Assembly (NCBI RefSeq): GCF_003363755.1
Contig: NZ_CP031396.1
Coordinates: forward strand, 4,434,501-4,498,500
Length of the DNA stretch: 64,000 nt
Direction: 5' to 3'
Source: Pseudomonas protegens
GTDB taxonomy: Bacteria > Pseudomonadota > Gammaproteobacteria > Pseudomonadales > Pseudomonadaceae
Under the pieces are notes generated by a model. The model was not told where the DNA came from. It did not search any database and saw only the letters and a list, made by a program, of their open reading frames with translations. A program made the position numbers and the translations under genes. This document shows, piece by piece, positions 49,071 through 58,324 of the stretch; within the stretch, counting starts at the first letter, position 1; the number at the start of each line of letters is the position of its first letter.

Positions 49071-49919
49071 TCAGATGCTCAGCCGCATGGACAGGTCCAG
49101 GGCTTTCACATCCTTGGTCATGGCACCGATGGAAATGTAGTCCACCCCGGTTTCGGCAATCGGGCGCAAGGTGCTTTCGTTGATTCCCCCGCTGGCTTCC
49201 AGCTTGGCCTTGCCGGCATTCAGGCGCACGGCTTCGCGCATATCGTCCAGGCTCAGTTCATCGAGCATGATGATGTCGGCTCCGGCTGCCAGGGCCTCCT
49301 TCAACTCCCCAAGACTTTCCACTTCCACTTCCACCGGCTTGCCCGGGGCGATCTTGTGGGCGGCGCTGATGGCCTGGGCGATGCCGCCACAGGCGGCGAT
49401 GTGGTTCTCCTTGATCAGGAAGGCGTCATACAGACCGATACGGTGGTTGTGGCAGCCGCCGCAGGTAACCGCGTATTTCTGTGCCAGGCGCAGGCCGGGA
49501 AGGGTCTTGCGGGTATCCAGCAGCTTGACCTGGGTATCGGTGACAAAGTCGGCCAGATAACGGGCGCGGGTGGCCACGCCGGACAGCAGTTGCAGGAAGT
49601 TCAGAGCGCTGCGTTCGCCGGTGAGCAGTGAGCGGGCCGGGCCTTCCAGGTGGAACAGCGCCTGGTTGGGTACCACCCGCTCGCCGTCAGCCACTTGCCA
49701 GTGCACGGCAACCCGCGGGTCCAGTTGGCGGAACACCGCATCCACCCAGGCTGTACCAGCGACGACCGCCGCTTCGCGAGTGATGATGGTGGCTTTGGCC
49801 AGGCGTTCGGCCGGGATCAGTTGCGCGGTGATGTCGCCGCTGCCGATGTCCTCCAGCAACGCGCGGCGCACGTTGGCTTCGATTTCGGCGGTCAGGTCGG
49901 CGAGGCGTAGATTCGGCAT
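49071..49919 (-). CDS. nadC: Nicotinate-nucleotide pyrophosphorylase (QPRTase)
   Basis: The 282-residue enzyme has the conserved EDIGSGDITAQLIP, the DTRKTLPGLRLAQKYAV segment with the PRPP- and quinolinate-binding Arg and Lys, and GGCHNHRIGLYDAFLIKENH. It forms nicotinate mononucleotide from quinolinate in NAD synthesis. The ATG at 49919 gives the family start MPNLRLADLT. It is divergent from the DUF1631 gene. Confidence 0.97.
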   Translation of the reverse strand: MPNLRLADLTAEIEANVRRALLEDIGSGDITAQLIPAERLAKATIITREAAVVAGTAWVDAVFRQLDPRVAVHWQVADGERVVPNQALFHLEGPARSLLTGERSALNFLQLLSGVATRARYLADFVTDTQVKLLDTRKTLPGLRLAQKYAVTCGGCHNHRIGLYDAFLIKENHIAACGGIAQAISAAHKIAPGKPVEVEVESLGELKEALAAGADIIMLDELSLDDMREAVRLNAGKAKLEASGGINESTLRPIAETGVDYISIGAMTKDVKALDLSMRLSI

Positions 49920-50282
49920 AACGGGCTCCACAAACTAAGTGCGCCGATTATAGGGGCATGGGATCGGCGAACCCAAGGTGGCAAATCTCGGCGAGTCTTT
50001 GACGAACCTGTCTTTCGTCGATTTGTCTGATGAGCTGTAGTGATTTTTCTTGTTTGCCTGAGGGTTATTTCCGGATGGGCGGCAGAGTCTGCTGGCGCAA
50101 GAGGGGGCTTTTACAAGATAATATGACTTGTAATTGACGTCATAGCTTTGACGTGTCTTTGGCTCCCCCTTAAATAAAGTGCAGTGGAATGCATTTGCCT
50201 CCGCTGAGAGCCGACTGTGAGCGCCGTCGGCTTGACTGAACCTTGATTTCGAACCGAAGAAACACCTTTCCAGGAGGCTTGG
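49920..50282. other. Divergent intergenic region nadC/DUF1631
   Basis: These 363 bases lack a credible gene. They contain the palindrome TGACGTCA near 50137 with a second TGACGT 15 bases later, and the inverted repeat AGCCGAC/GTCGGCT around 50210–50235. The ribosome-binding site AGGAGG sits just before 50283. Promoters for both genes must lie here but none is clear. Confidence 0.55.
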
Positions 50283-52511
50283 ATGCACAACGACGGGAAT
50301 GTAGTGCCTTTGCACAAGGCGGCTACAGATCAGGCGACCGCTTCGCCGCTTGCCCGCCTGCCGGTGATTCTGCTTCAGGTTCGAGACAAGGCCGCCCAGC
50401 AGCTGCGTCATGGTTTACAGGAACTGTTCGATAACGCCGACGACACGCTGTTCGAAATGGCCGATCGGGCGCAGAACAATGTCGAGCAGAACACTCTGTT
50501 TGAGGCCATGCGCGATCTGCGCTTGAAGCGCAAAAGCATCGAACGCGGTTTTCTGGAAAAGTTTTTCGAAGCCTTCGCCGGCCTGGTGCAGTACGACCCG
50601 GCCCTGGTCATTCCCCATACGGTGGCTTACGACCCTTCTCTTGACCCTTCCCGGGATGATCTGGAAAAGACCGTGGCTGTGGATGCCATGGTGGCCAAGG
50701 TTCTCAACCGGGACGGCTTCGCCCTCGGGCAACTGACGGCGCGCCTGGGCGTACTGCTGGGCCGGCGCTTGGCGGATGCGGAAAACCCTCTGGCTCCGGC
50801 GCTGCTCTGTGAGTACTTCCTCCAGTCCGGACGCAGCCTGGGGGTGGAGATCAAGGTCAAGTTGATCATCCTCAAGCTGTTCGAGCGGTACGTGCTCAGC
50901 GATGCCGAACTGCTCTATGGCGAAGCCAACCAACTGTTGATCGCCACTGGAATCCTGCCGGAGCTGATGCCGGCCCCGGCGCGCCGGGCCTCGGATCGAG
51001 CCCAGGCTGAAGCCCAGACCGCCATTGCCGATGGCGGTGCGCACAAACCGGGTCAGAGCCCGCTCGACGAGAGCGTGCAGGAAGTCTTCGCGGCCTTGCA
51101 GACACTGCTTTTGCATGTGCGCGGCAGCGTTGCCCCGACCCTTGAGCCCAGCGCTGAAACCCAACCGATTTCGACCCGTGATCTCATGCGTCTGCTGTCC
51201 CATCTGCAGCAATACGTGCCGGCCCCCAGTGCCCAGGAAGATTTCGACCTGCGCAATCAGCTGGAACAACTGCTCACCCGGGTCAGCGTCAAGAGCGGCA
51301 AGTCCCGGGTCGTGGATGTTGCCGACGAGGATGTGATCAACCTGATCGCCATGCTCTTCGAGTGCATCCTTGACGACCGTAACCTACCGGAGTCCCTCAA
51401 GGCGCTGATCGGCCGCCTGCAGATTCCCATGCTCAAGGTGGCGGTGCTGGACAAGAGCTTCTTCAGTCGCGGCAACCACCCGGCGCGGCGCCTGCTCAAT
51501 GAAATCGCTGCCGCAGCGATGGGCTGGGGCGGCTGCGATGACCATCAGCGCGACAGCCTGTATCTGCGAATCGAACAAGTGGTGCAACGCCTGCTGAGCG
51601 AATTCACCGACGACCCGGCGATCTTTTCCGAGCTGCTGGCCGATTTTCTCGCCTTTACCGCCGACGAACGACGTCGTGCCGAGTTGCTGGAGCAGCGCAC
51701 CCGAGACGCGGAGGAGGGGCGGGCCAAGGCGGAGCTGGCGAGACGGCGGGTGGAACAGGCGCTCAATGAAGCGCTGCTGGGCAAGGTGCTGCCGCACACA
51801 GTGGTGGATTTTGTTCGCGATGCCTGGAGCCAGGTGCTGTTGCTCAGTTGCCTGAAGCACGGTGATGACTCTGCCGAATGGCGCACTGCTGAGGGCGTCA
51901 TGCGCGAGCTGATCTGGAGTGTGCAACGCCACGAGCAGCCGGACACTGCAATGCGCCTGTTGGCCGTGGTGCCGGGACTGCTCAAGGGCCTGCGAGACGG
52001 TTTGAGCAGCGCAGCTTTCGATCCTTTTGCCACTAGCGAATTCTTCAGTCAGCTGGAGCTTCTGCACCTGCAGGCATTCGAGCGTGAAGCCCAGGCACCG
52101 CAACAGCGAGTGGTGCCCCTGGGGGCCGAGCGTAGCGATCTGATCGTGGTGGCCCAGGAGATCGTTCTGCCCAGCGCCGAAGAAGGCCCCCTGGAGGCCG
52201 CTCCGCTGGCTCTGCCGGCCAATGACCCCGGTGTGTTGCAAGTGGAGCAACTGCGCTTGGGGGCCTGGGTCGAGTTTCAGGAGGACGAGGACAATACCTT
52301 GCGCTGCAAACTGGCGGCGATTGTTCCCCATCCCGTGGCCAAGTACGTATTCGTCAACCGCACCGGACTGAAAGTCCTGGAGCGCACGCGCATGGGCCTG
52401 GCCCTGGAGTTTCATCGCGGCGCGGTGCGGGCGCTGGACGATACCTTGCTGTTCGATCGGGCCCTGGAATCGGTGATCGGCAATCTGCAGCGACTCAATC
52501 ACGGCAAGTGA
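50283..52511 (+). CDS. DUF1631 family protein
   Basis: The 742-residue protein matches the DUF1631 family over its length, with the N-terminal VILLQVRDKAAQQLRHGLQE and a long helical body. A likely coiled coil lies near 460–500 (RRRAELLEQRTRDAEEGRAK) and a PilZ-like beta segment at the C-terminus (LRLGAWVEFQEDEDNTLRCK). The C-terminal segment hints at cyclic-di-GMP binding in some homologues, but the RxxxR and D/NxSxxG motifs are not seen here. The function is unknown. AGGAGGCTTGG precedes the ATG. The order nadC–DUF1631–ampD–ampE is conserved in Pseudomonas. Confidence 0.85.
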   Translation: MHNDGNVVPLHKAATDQATASPLARLPVILLQVRDKAAQQLRHGLQELFDNADDTLFEMADRAQNNVEQNTLFEAMRDLRLKRKSIERGFLEKFFEAFAGLVQYDPALVIPHTVAYDPSLDPSRDDLEKTVAVDAMVAKVLNRDGFALGQLTARLGVLLGRRLADAENPLAPALLCEYFLQSGRSLGVEIKVKLIILKLFERYVLSDAELLYGEANQLLIATGILPELMPAPARRASDRAQAEAQTAIADGGAHKPGQSPLDESVQEVFAALQTLLLHVRGSVAPTLEPSAETQPISTRDLMRLLSHLQQYVPAPSAQEDFDLRNQLEQLLTRVSVKSGKSRVVDVADEDVINLIAMLFECILDDRNLPESLKALIGRLQIPMLKVAVLDKSFFSRGNHPARRLLNEIAAAAMGWGGCDDHQRDSLYLRIEQVVQRLLSEFTDDPAIFSELLADFLAFTADERRRAELLEQRTRDAEEGRAKAELARRRVEQALNEALLGKVLPHTVVDFVRDAWSQVLLLSCLKHGDDSAEWRTAEGVMRELIWSVQRHEQPDTAMRLLAVVPGLLKGLRDGLSSAAFDPFATSEFFSQLELLHLQAFEREAQAPQQRVVPLGAERSDLIVVAQEIVLPSAEEGPLEAAPLALPANDPGVLQVEQLRLGAWVEFQEDEDNTLRCKLAAIVPHPVAKYVFVNRTGLKVLERTRMGLALEFHRGAVRALDDTLLFDRALESVIGNLQRLNHGK

Positions 52512-52574
52512 TCGCAACCCGAGGGGGTAACGCGGCATACTGGGCCACTCAAGGCTTTAGTTGAAGGAATCGGT

Positions 52575-53135
52575 ATGCGGCTGGACCCTGCCACGGGTTG
52601 GTGTCACGGCGTACGGCACTGCCCGTCAGTCAATTTCAATGAACGCCCGGCAGGCGAGATCTCCCTGTTGGTGATTCATAACATCAGTCTGCCGCCGGGG
52701 CAGTTCGGCACCGGCAAGGTGCAGGAATTCTTCCAGAATCGCCTTGATGTCACAGAGCATCCCTATTTTGCCGGGATCGCCGACTTGCGCGTGTCTGCGC
52801 ATTTTCTGATCGAACGTGACGGCGCGGTCACTCAGTTTGTCTCTTGTCTGGATCGGGCCTGGCATGCCGGAGTGTCGAGCTTCGAGGGGCGGGACACCTG
52901 CAACGATTTTTCCCTGGGCATCGAACTGGAGGGCACTGACGAATTGCCCTTCACCGACGCCCAGTACCGTTCCCTGAGTGCCCTGACCAATCAATTACAG
53001 GCGGCTTTCTGCGCCATCACGCCACAACGGATTTGTGGTCATAGCGACATCGCTCCCGGGCGCAAGACCGACCCGGGCCAGGCTTTTGACTGGACACGTT
53101 ATCGTGCCGCCTTGGAGAAGGGAGAAGGACAATGA
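52575..53135 (+). CDS. ampD: 1,6-anhydro-N-acetylmuramyl-L-alanine amidase
   Basis: The 186-residue cytoplasmic amidase has the zinc ligands in LLVIHNISLPPG, LRVSAHFLIERDG and GHSDIAPGRKTDPG. It cleaves the stem peptide from anhydromuropeptides during wall recycling. Its loss derepresses AmpC beta-lactamase through AmpR in relatives. It overlaps ampE by four bases, so the two are coupled. Confidence 0.97.
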   Translation: MRLDPATGWCHGVRHCPSVNFNERPAGEISLLVIHNISLPPGQFGTGKVQEFFQNRLDVTEHPYFAGIADLRVSAHFLIERDGAVTQFVSCLDRAWHAGVSSFEGRDTCNDFSLGIELEGTDELPFTDAQYRSLSALTNQLQAAFCAITPQRICGHSDIAPGRKTDPGQAFDWTRYRAALEKGEGQ

Positions 53136-53968
53136 GTTTTCTGGTGTTGCTGCTGGCGGTGTGGATCGAGAAATTCTCGGCCTTGCGCCAGCGGGTGCAG
53201 CGCGACGGTTGGTGGCTCAAGGAGTTGGCGCGGCTGGAGGCCAGCCCGCGTCTGGCGGGGCATCCATGGTGCCTGTTGCTGGTGCTGGTATTGCTGCCGG
53301 TGGCCTTGCTCGGTCTCTTGCTGCTGGTGCTGGAGCCGGTCACCTATGGACTGTTGGCCCTGCCGGTGCATCTGCTGGTGGTGATCTATGCTCTGGGCCG
53401 GGGCGATCTGCTCGGTGGCCTCGGGCCGTTTCGCGATGCCTGGCGCCGTGAAGACTTGCAAGCAGCAGTGCATGTGGCCAAGCGTGACCTGAACATTGAC
53501 GCCGACAATGGCGAGCAACTGCTCGAACGGGTCCAGGGCTATCTGCTGTGGCAGGCCTTCCAGAGCTTCTTCGTGGTGATCTTCTGGTACTTCCTGCTGG
53601 GCCCGGTGGCGGCCTTGAGCTATCGCCTGCTGGCGCTGGCTACCGAGTACGGCAAGAATCCCGCTCTGGTGGAGCGTGCGGCGCAGTTGCGCCATGCCTT
53701 CGACTGGTTGCCGGTGCGCCTGCTGGCGGCGAGCTTCGCTCTGGTGGGCAACTTCGTGGCCGTGAGCCGGGTGATGCTCCACGAGTTGCTCAACTGGCAC
53801 ATCAGCGCCGCGCAACTGGTAGAGAAGGTCGGCCTGGTGGCCGCCGAGATTCCTCCGCCTTTGGCCGGGCCCGAAGGCATCAATAGCCTGGACCGCATCT
53901 GGGAGCTGCAGCTGCGGGCGGCTGTGCTCTGGTACGCCGGTTTTGCCCTGTGGACCGTTCTCGCCTGA
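53132..53968 (+). CDS. ampE: AmpE membrane protein
   Basis: The 278-residue protein has an N-terminal amphipathic segment and about four membrane helices, with AmpE landmarks such as YALGRGDLLGGLGPFRDAWR and HAFDWLPVRLLAASFALVGN. E. coli AmpE is an inner-membrane protein associated with ampD and proposed to sense wall metabolism; its activity is not settled. Its ATG is within the last codons of ampD. Confidence 0.95.
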   Translation: MSFLVLLLAVWIEKFSALRQRVQRDGWWLKELARLEASPRLAGHPWCLLLVLVLLPVALLGLLLLVLEPVTYGLLALPVHLLVVIYALGRGDLLGGLGPFRDAWRREDLQAAVHVAKRDLNIDADNGEQLLERVQGYLLWQAFQSFFVVIFWYFLLGPVAALSYRLLALATEYGKNPALVERAAQLRHAFDWLPVRLLAASFALVGNFVAVSRVMLHELLNWHISAAQLVEKVGLVAAEIPPPLAGPEGINSLDRIWELQLRAAVLWYAGFALWTVLA

Positions 53969-53979
53969 ATCTGTGCCCC

Positions 53980-54012
53980 TGGCGCAGCGAGCCAGTCTGG
54001 CTCGCTGCGCCA
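53980..54012 (+). terminator. Perfect 15-bp hairpin after ampE
   Basis: TGGCGCAGCGAGCCA (53980–53994) pairs with TGGCTCGCTGCGCCA (53998–54012) around GTC. It lies 12 bases after the ampE stop but has no U tract. The following bases hold GATCCACCGCC twice in tandem (about 54030–54055). Confidence 0.6.
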
Positions 54013-54182
54013 GCCCGGGCCACGGGCTCGATCCACCGCCCCGATCCACCGCCCATGCGCGGTTAACTTTAAGTTACAAAACCTCCCCCCAAATTGAGCT
54101 ATACAGACGGAGCGCCGAATAGTGGCTTTCTGCTGCCTTCGCCTGCCGGCCCATAACAATAAAAGAAAAGGGAGACTTCCTT

Positions 54183-56213
54183 GTGAAGAGCTTGCTCTAT
54201 CCCGCTGTCGCGCTGATGAACCGCCTGAGCTTCGGCATGAAGTTCAGCCTGATCAGCGTGCTGTTCTTTGTGCCCATGCTGGTGACCAACTTCTATCTGG
54301 TACGCGACTCCTACCGGGAGTTCCAGGGCACCCGGGTCGAACTGCAAAGTCTCGACCTGTTGGGCAGCAGCCTGGCTCTGCGCCGGGACCTGGAGACCCT
54401 CAACAACCTGGTGCAGATCAACGCCAGCCTTGGTCAGTCCGGCAAGGCAGGGGATCTGGAGGGCAAGATAGTCGCCCTGGAAAAGTCCGTGCTCGAGCGC
54501 ATGCAGGCTCTTGAGGCCGTCACCGTCGATCCCCAGCAGGTCGAGGTGTTCAACGCCAAGCGCGACGAGCTGGTGGCGGCCTTCAAGGCCCAGCAGGTGG
54601 AAAGCTCGCTGCTGAACAAAAGCGGGCTGATCGGCAAGCTCCTGGGCAGCGCGCAGTTGTTCAGCCAGATCATCGCCAGCCAGTCGGGCCTGAGCCGCGA
54701 TGCTCAGAGCGATATCCGCCAGCTCAGCGAGCTGATCACCAGCGTCACCCCGCAAGTCACCCAGACCCTGGGAGAAGGTCGGGCCATGGGCGCCTATTCC
54801 CTGGGCCAGGGTTTTCTCAACTCTTCATCCAGCACCCGCTTCGACGAGCTGCTGGTGCAGATCGAAAAGCTTCAGGCCGAGTACGGACTCAAGCTGCAGG
54901 ATGCCCTGGGCTCCAGCCGCGCCGCCCACGACGCCCTGGACAGCCTGGCCAGTGCCAGCAAAGGCAGCCTCAAGCAGGCCAGCGAACTGTTCGAAGAGCA
55001 GGTGGTGATGGCCGATACCCTGGACGCGCCCTGGCAGGGGTTCTACGACCAGATCAGCAGCCTGATGTCGCAGAACTATCAACTCAACGAAGGCACCTTG
55101 AAGTTCCTTGATGTCGAGCTGCAAAAACGCCTGCAGCAGAACCGCAGCCACATGGTGCTGCTGGTAGCGGCCCTGGCCCTGGTGTTTCTCTCCATCGTTT
55201 ATCTGTACGGCGGCTTCTATGCCTCCACCCGCACCACCCTGCGCCAACTGGGGGCGATGATGGACAAGGTGGCGGCGGGGGACATGACCGTCACCTTCAC
55301 CGCCCACAGCCGTGATGAGCTGGGCGAACTGGGCAGTGTGTTCAACGGCACGGTGCGCAAGATCCACGACCTGATCGAACGGGTCGGCCATACCGTCAGC
55401 GAAGTTGAGCGCCAGGCTGGGCAGGTGGAAAGCGTCTCGGCTCAGAGCAATCAGGCCGTGGCTGGCCAGCGCAGCCAGATCGAACAAGTGGCCACGGCCA
55501 TGAACCAGATGTCCGCCACCTCCCAGGAAGTGGCCCGCAGCGCGGCAGCGGCGGTCAGCAGTGCCCACAGCGTCAACGACGAAACCATCAGCGGCCGTGG
55601 GCTGGTGGAGTCCCAGCAAGACAGCATTGCTCGCCTGGCCAGCGAGATCGATCAGTCAGTGCGGGTGATCAACCAGTTGGCCAGCGACAGCCAGTCCATC
55701 AGTCGGGTGCTGGAAGTGATCAAGAGCATTGCCGAACAGACCAACCTGCTGGCCCTGAATGCCGCCATCGAGGCCGCCCGCGCCGGCGAGCAAGGCAGGG
55801 GTTTTGCCGTGGTGGCCGATGAAGTGCGGACCCTGGCCAAGCGCACTCAGCAATCCACCGAAGAAATCGAGGAAATGATCGGCAAGCTCCACGGCGGCGT
55901 CGGCGCGGCGGTCAAGGCCATGGGCAGCAGTCACGCCATGGCCAATGGCACGGTCGACCAGTCGGAAAAGGTTCAGCAGGCCTTGGAAAACATCCTGGGT
56001 GCGGTAGGCATGATCGTCGACCAGAACCAGCAGATCGCCGCCGCCGTAGAGCAGCAGACGGCAGTGGCCCACGACATTGACCAGAACATTGTCGAGATCA
56101 ATCGCGCCGGTGAACGCACTGCCGAAGGCGCGCACCAGACCGAGGATGCCAGCCGCCAGCTGTCGGCCCAGGTGGTGCAGTTGAAACAGCTGATTGGGGC
56201 TTTCCGCGTCTGA
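54183..56213 (+). CDS. Methyl-accepting chemotaxis protein
   Basis: The 676-residue receptor has a first membrane helix at about 18–40, a periplasmic region of about 280 residues, a second helix at about 325–345, a HAMP domain (about 347–400) and the signalling tip with EQTNLLALNAAIEAARAG near 520. The periplasmic part is mostly helical with no Cache or PAS motif visible, so a helical-bundle sensor is inferred. Ligand unknown. The start is GTG after GGGAGA. The P. aeruginosa receptor at the same place is a clear positional match. Confidence 0.93.
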   Translation: MKSLLYPAVALMNRLSFGMKFSLISVLFFVPMLVTNFYLVRDSYREFQGTRVELQSLDLLGSSLALRRDLETLNNLVQINASLGQSGKAGDLEGKIVALEKSVLERMQALEAVTVDPQQVEVFNAKRDELVAAFKAQQVESSLLNKSGLIGKLLGSAQLFSQIIASQSGLSRDAQSDIRQLSELITSVTPQVTQTLGEGRAMGAYSLGQGFLNSSSSTRFDELLVQIEKLQAEYGLKLQDALGSSRAAHDALDSLASASKGSLKQASELFEEQVVMADTLDAPWQGFYDQISSLMSQNYQLNEGTLKFLDVELQKRLQQNRSHMVLLVAALALVFLSIVYLYGGFYASTRTTLRQLGAMMDKVAAGDMTVTFTAHSRDELGELGSVFNGTVRKIHDLIERVGHTVSEVERQAGQVESVSAQSNQAVAGQRSQIEQVATAMNQMSATSQEVARSAAAAVSSAHSVNDETISGRGLVESQQDSIARLASEIDQSVRVINQLASDSQSISRVLEVIKSIAEQTNLLALNAAIEAARAGEQGRGFAVVADEVRTLAKRTQQSTEEIEEMIGKLHGGVGAAVKAMGSSHAMANGTVDQSEKVQQALENILGAVGMIVDQNQQIAAAVEQQTAVAHDIDQNIVEINRAGERTAEGAHQTEDASRQLSAQVVQLKQLIGAFRV

Positions 56214-56231
56214 CCTGGGAGGAGGCGATCG

Positions 56232-57023
56232 TTACGGCGTGCCTGAGGGCCAGCCGAACAGCTCACAGGCATTACCGGTGCTGGCCCTGGCCAGTTGCTC
56301 GGGAGCGATACCGATGATGTCTGCCAGGGCGCTGCAGATCGCCGGTAAATGCTGCGGACTGTTGCGCTGGCCGGGAAACATGGCGGGCGCCATGTCCGGC
56401 GAGTCGGTCTCCAGCACCACAGAGTCCAGGGGCAGGTCGGCAAGGACCTTGCGCAGGCGCAATGCCTGAGGCCAGGTAGCGGCGCCGCCCAGGCCCAGCT
56501 TGAACCCCAGCTTGATGTATTCCCGGGCTTCCTCGCGGCTGCCGGCAAAGGCGTGGATGATGCCGCCGCGCTTGAGCTTGAAGCGCTTCAAGGTGGCGAT
56601 CACCGCGGCGTGACTGCGCCGCACGTGCAGCAGGGCGGGCAAGTGAAAGTCCGCCGCCAGCTGCAACTGGGCCTCGAACAGCGATTGCTGGCGCTCGCGG
56701 TCCAATTGCGCAAGAAAGTAATCCAGGCCGATCTCGCCCACCGCGCACAGCTGAGGATGCCCTGCCAATCGCGTCAGCCAGTCCTCCAGTTGCTGGAGGT
56801 CGGCGGGTTGATGAGCGTCCAGATAGACCGGGTGCAGGCCAAAGGCCGCGTACAACCTGGCATCGCTCTGCACCAGGTCCCAGACCCGCTGCCAATTGGC
56901 CTGATAGACCCCCAGCACCACCATTCGCGAGACGCCCCGGGCGCGGCTGTCGACCAGCAGCGCCTCACGGTCATCGTCGAAATCCGGAAAATCCAGATGG
57001 GTGTGGGTGTCGATCAGTTCCAC
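56232..57023 (-). CDS. TatD-family metal-dependent hydrolase
   Basis: The 263-residue TIM barrel has the metal ligands in ELIDTHTHLDF at the N-terminus, GEIGLDYF near 97, HVRRSHAA near 133, GIIHAFAGS and ETDSPDMAP near 200. The family includes 3'–5' DNases and D-aminoacyl-tRNA-related hydrolases; the physiological substrate is uncertain. It sits three bases after cra and runs in the same operon, an arrangement common in Pseudomonas. It converges with the chemoreceptor 18 bases away. Confidence 0.92.
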   Translation of the reverse strand: MELIDTHTHLDFPDFDDDREALLVDSRARGVSRMVVLGVYQANWQRVWDLVQSDARLYAAFGLHPVYLDAHQPADLQQLEDWLTRLAGHPQLCAVGEIGLDYFLAQLDRERQQSLFEAQLQLAADFHLPALLHVRRSHAAVIATLKRFKLKRGGIIHAFAGSREEAREYIKLGFKLGLGGAATWPQALRLRKVLADLPLDSVVLETDSPDMAPAMFPGQRNSPQHLPAICSALADIIGIAPEQLARASTGNACELFGWPSGTP

Positions 57024-57026
57024 GGA

Positions 57027-58022
57027 TCAAGCCTGCCGGATGCGCTGTTTGAAGGTCCGGGCGATGGCCTGGACGCCGGGCTGGTATTGCCCTTCTTCGA
57101 TGGCGGCCAGGGCCAGTTGCAGGGCTTTTTCGGCGATCAGTTGATGCTGCTGGGCCATGGCGTTGACCGGCAGCGGCAAGAAGTCCAGCAACTGGGTATC
57201 ACCGAAGGTGCCCAGGCGCAGCGGCCGGGATTTGAGCGGGAAGTCGTGCAAAGCATCGAACACCCCCTGCAGCAGCACATAGGAGGTGGTCACCAGGGCA
57301 TCCGGCAGGTGGCCCAGGCGCTGCAGCAACTCCTCCATCAACTGCCGGCCGCACTCACGGCTGAAGGCTTCGCCATGCTCGATCAGTACCTCACCGGCAA
57401 AGCCTTGCAGGGCCTGGCGGAAACCGGCGGCGCGCTCCTGGCTGATGCTCAGTTCCGGGCGCGCGCCGATCAGCACGATCTGCTTGGGCTCGGGCTCAAG
57501 CAGGCTCTGGGTCAGTTGCAGGCTGGCGTGCAGGTCGTCGCTGATCACCGAGCAGAACTGCTGCGCCGGCATCACCCGGTCGATGGCGATGATCGGCAGG
57601 CCCTGGGCCTGCAATTGCTCATAGCTGTCGTCTTCGGCTGGCAGGCAGCTGGCGACGAATAGCGCATCGCAACGCCGCGCGCGAAACAGCTGGAGCAATT
57701 GCCGCTCGCTGTCCGGTGCGTCGTCGGAGCTGGCGATCAGCAATTGATAGCCCCGGGCCCGGGCGCCTTGCTCCAGCAGCTTGGCGATGCGCGCGTAGCT
57801 GGGGTTTTCCAGGTCCGGAAGAATGAACCCCAGGGTCCGGGTGTGCCGGCTGCGCAAGCCGGCGGCCTGGGGGTTGGGGGTGAAGCCGTGTTCCTCCACC
57901 ACCGCGCGCACCCGTTCCACGGTGGCGTTGCTGATGCGTTGTTGTTCGGCCTTGCCGTTGATGACGTAACTGGCGGTGGTAACGGACACACCGGCCAGGC
58001 GAGCGATATCACTGAGTTTCAA
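57027..58022 (-). CDS. cra: LacI-family fructose repressor Cra (FruR)
   Basis: The 331-residue regulator has the LacI-type helix-turn-helix MKLSDIARLAGVSVTTASYV with a hinge helix near 55, then the periplasmic-binding-protein-like core starting RTLGFILPDLENPSYARI. In P. putida, Cra responds to fructose 1-phosphate and represses the fru operon. It is divergent from fruBKA and a near-consensus Cra site lies between them at 58169–58180. Confidence 0.94.
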   Translation of the reverse strand: MKLSDIARLAGVSVTTASYVINGKAEQQRISNATVERVRAVVEEHGFTPNPQAAGLRSRHTRTLGFILPDLENPSYARIAKLLEQGARARGYQLLIASSDDAPDSERQLLQLFRARRCDALFVASCLPAEDDSYEQLQAQGLPIIAIDRVMPAQQFCSVISDDLHASLQLTQSLLEPEPKQIVLIGARPELSISQERAAGFRQALQGFAGEVLIEHGEAFSRECGRQLMEELLQRLGHLPDALVTTSYVLLQGVFDALHDFPLKSRPLRLGTFGDTQLLDFLPLPVNAMAQQHQLIAEKALQLALAAIEEGQYQPGVQAIARTFKQRIRQA

Positions 58023-58324
58023 CCCGGGATTTCCTTGTTTTTGGTGCTTGCCCCGACATTTTCGCCAATCCTACCTGATCTGGGCAGGCGACCAACGTCG
58101 GAACCGGCCATCGAGCGGAAGGACTTCAAGGCGCCGAGATTATCGAGTAACTTAGCAAACTTGCTAGATTAAACGTTTCAGCAGGCGTATTTTCTAGGCT
58201 AGATCATAAGCGGAAAAACACCTCTGCCCGGTAACAAGTCCCGTTTGTGGCCATAAACACGCCTACGCTGCTTACTTAAAACAATACCTAGCGCCGCCAC
58301 CTGCCGCGCTAAATAGGAGAAGCC
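58023..58324. other. Divergent regulatory region cra/fruB
   Basis: These 302 bases carry the Cra site at 58169–58180, with the dyad TAGCAA-AC-TTGCTA (58153–58166) beside it. The rest has no reading frame of note. The fruB ribosome-binding site is TAGGAGA just before 58325. Confidence 0.7.
58169..58180. promoter_or_regulatory. Cra operator of fruBKA
   Basis: TTAAACGTTTCA differs at one position from the E. coli consensus TGAAACGTTTCA and, as I recall, equals the site described at the P. putida fruB promoter. It lies 145 bases before fruB. Confidence 0.85.
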
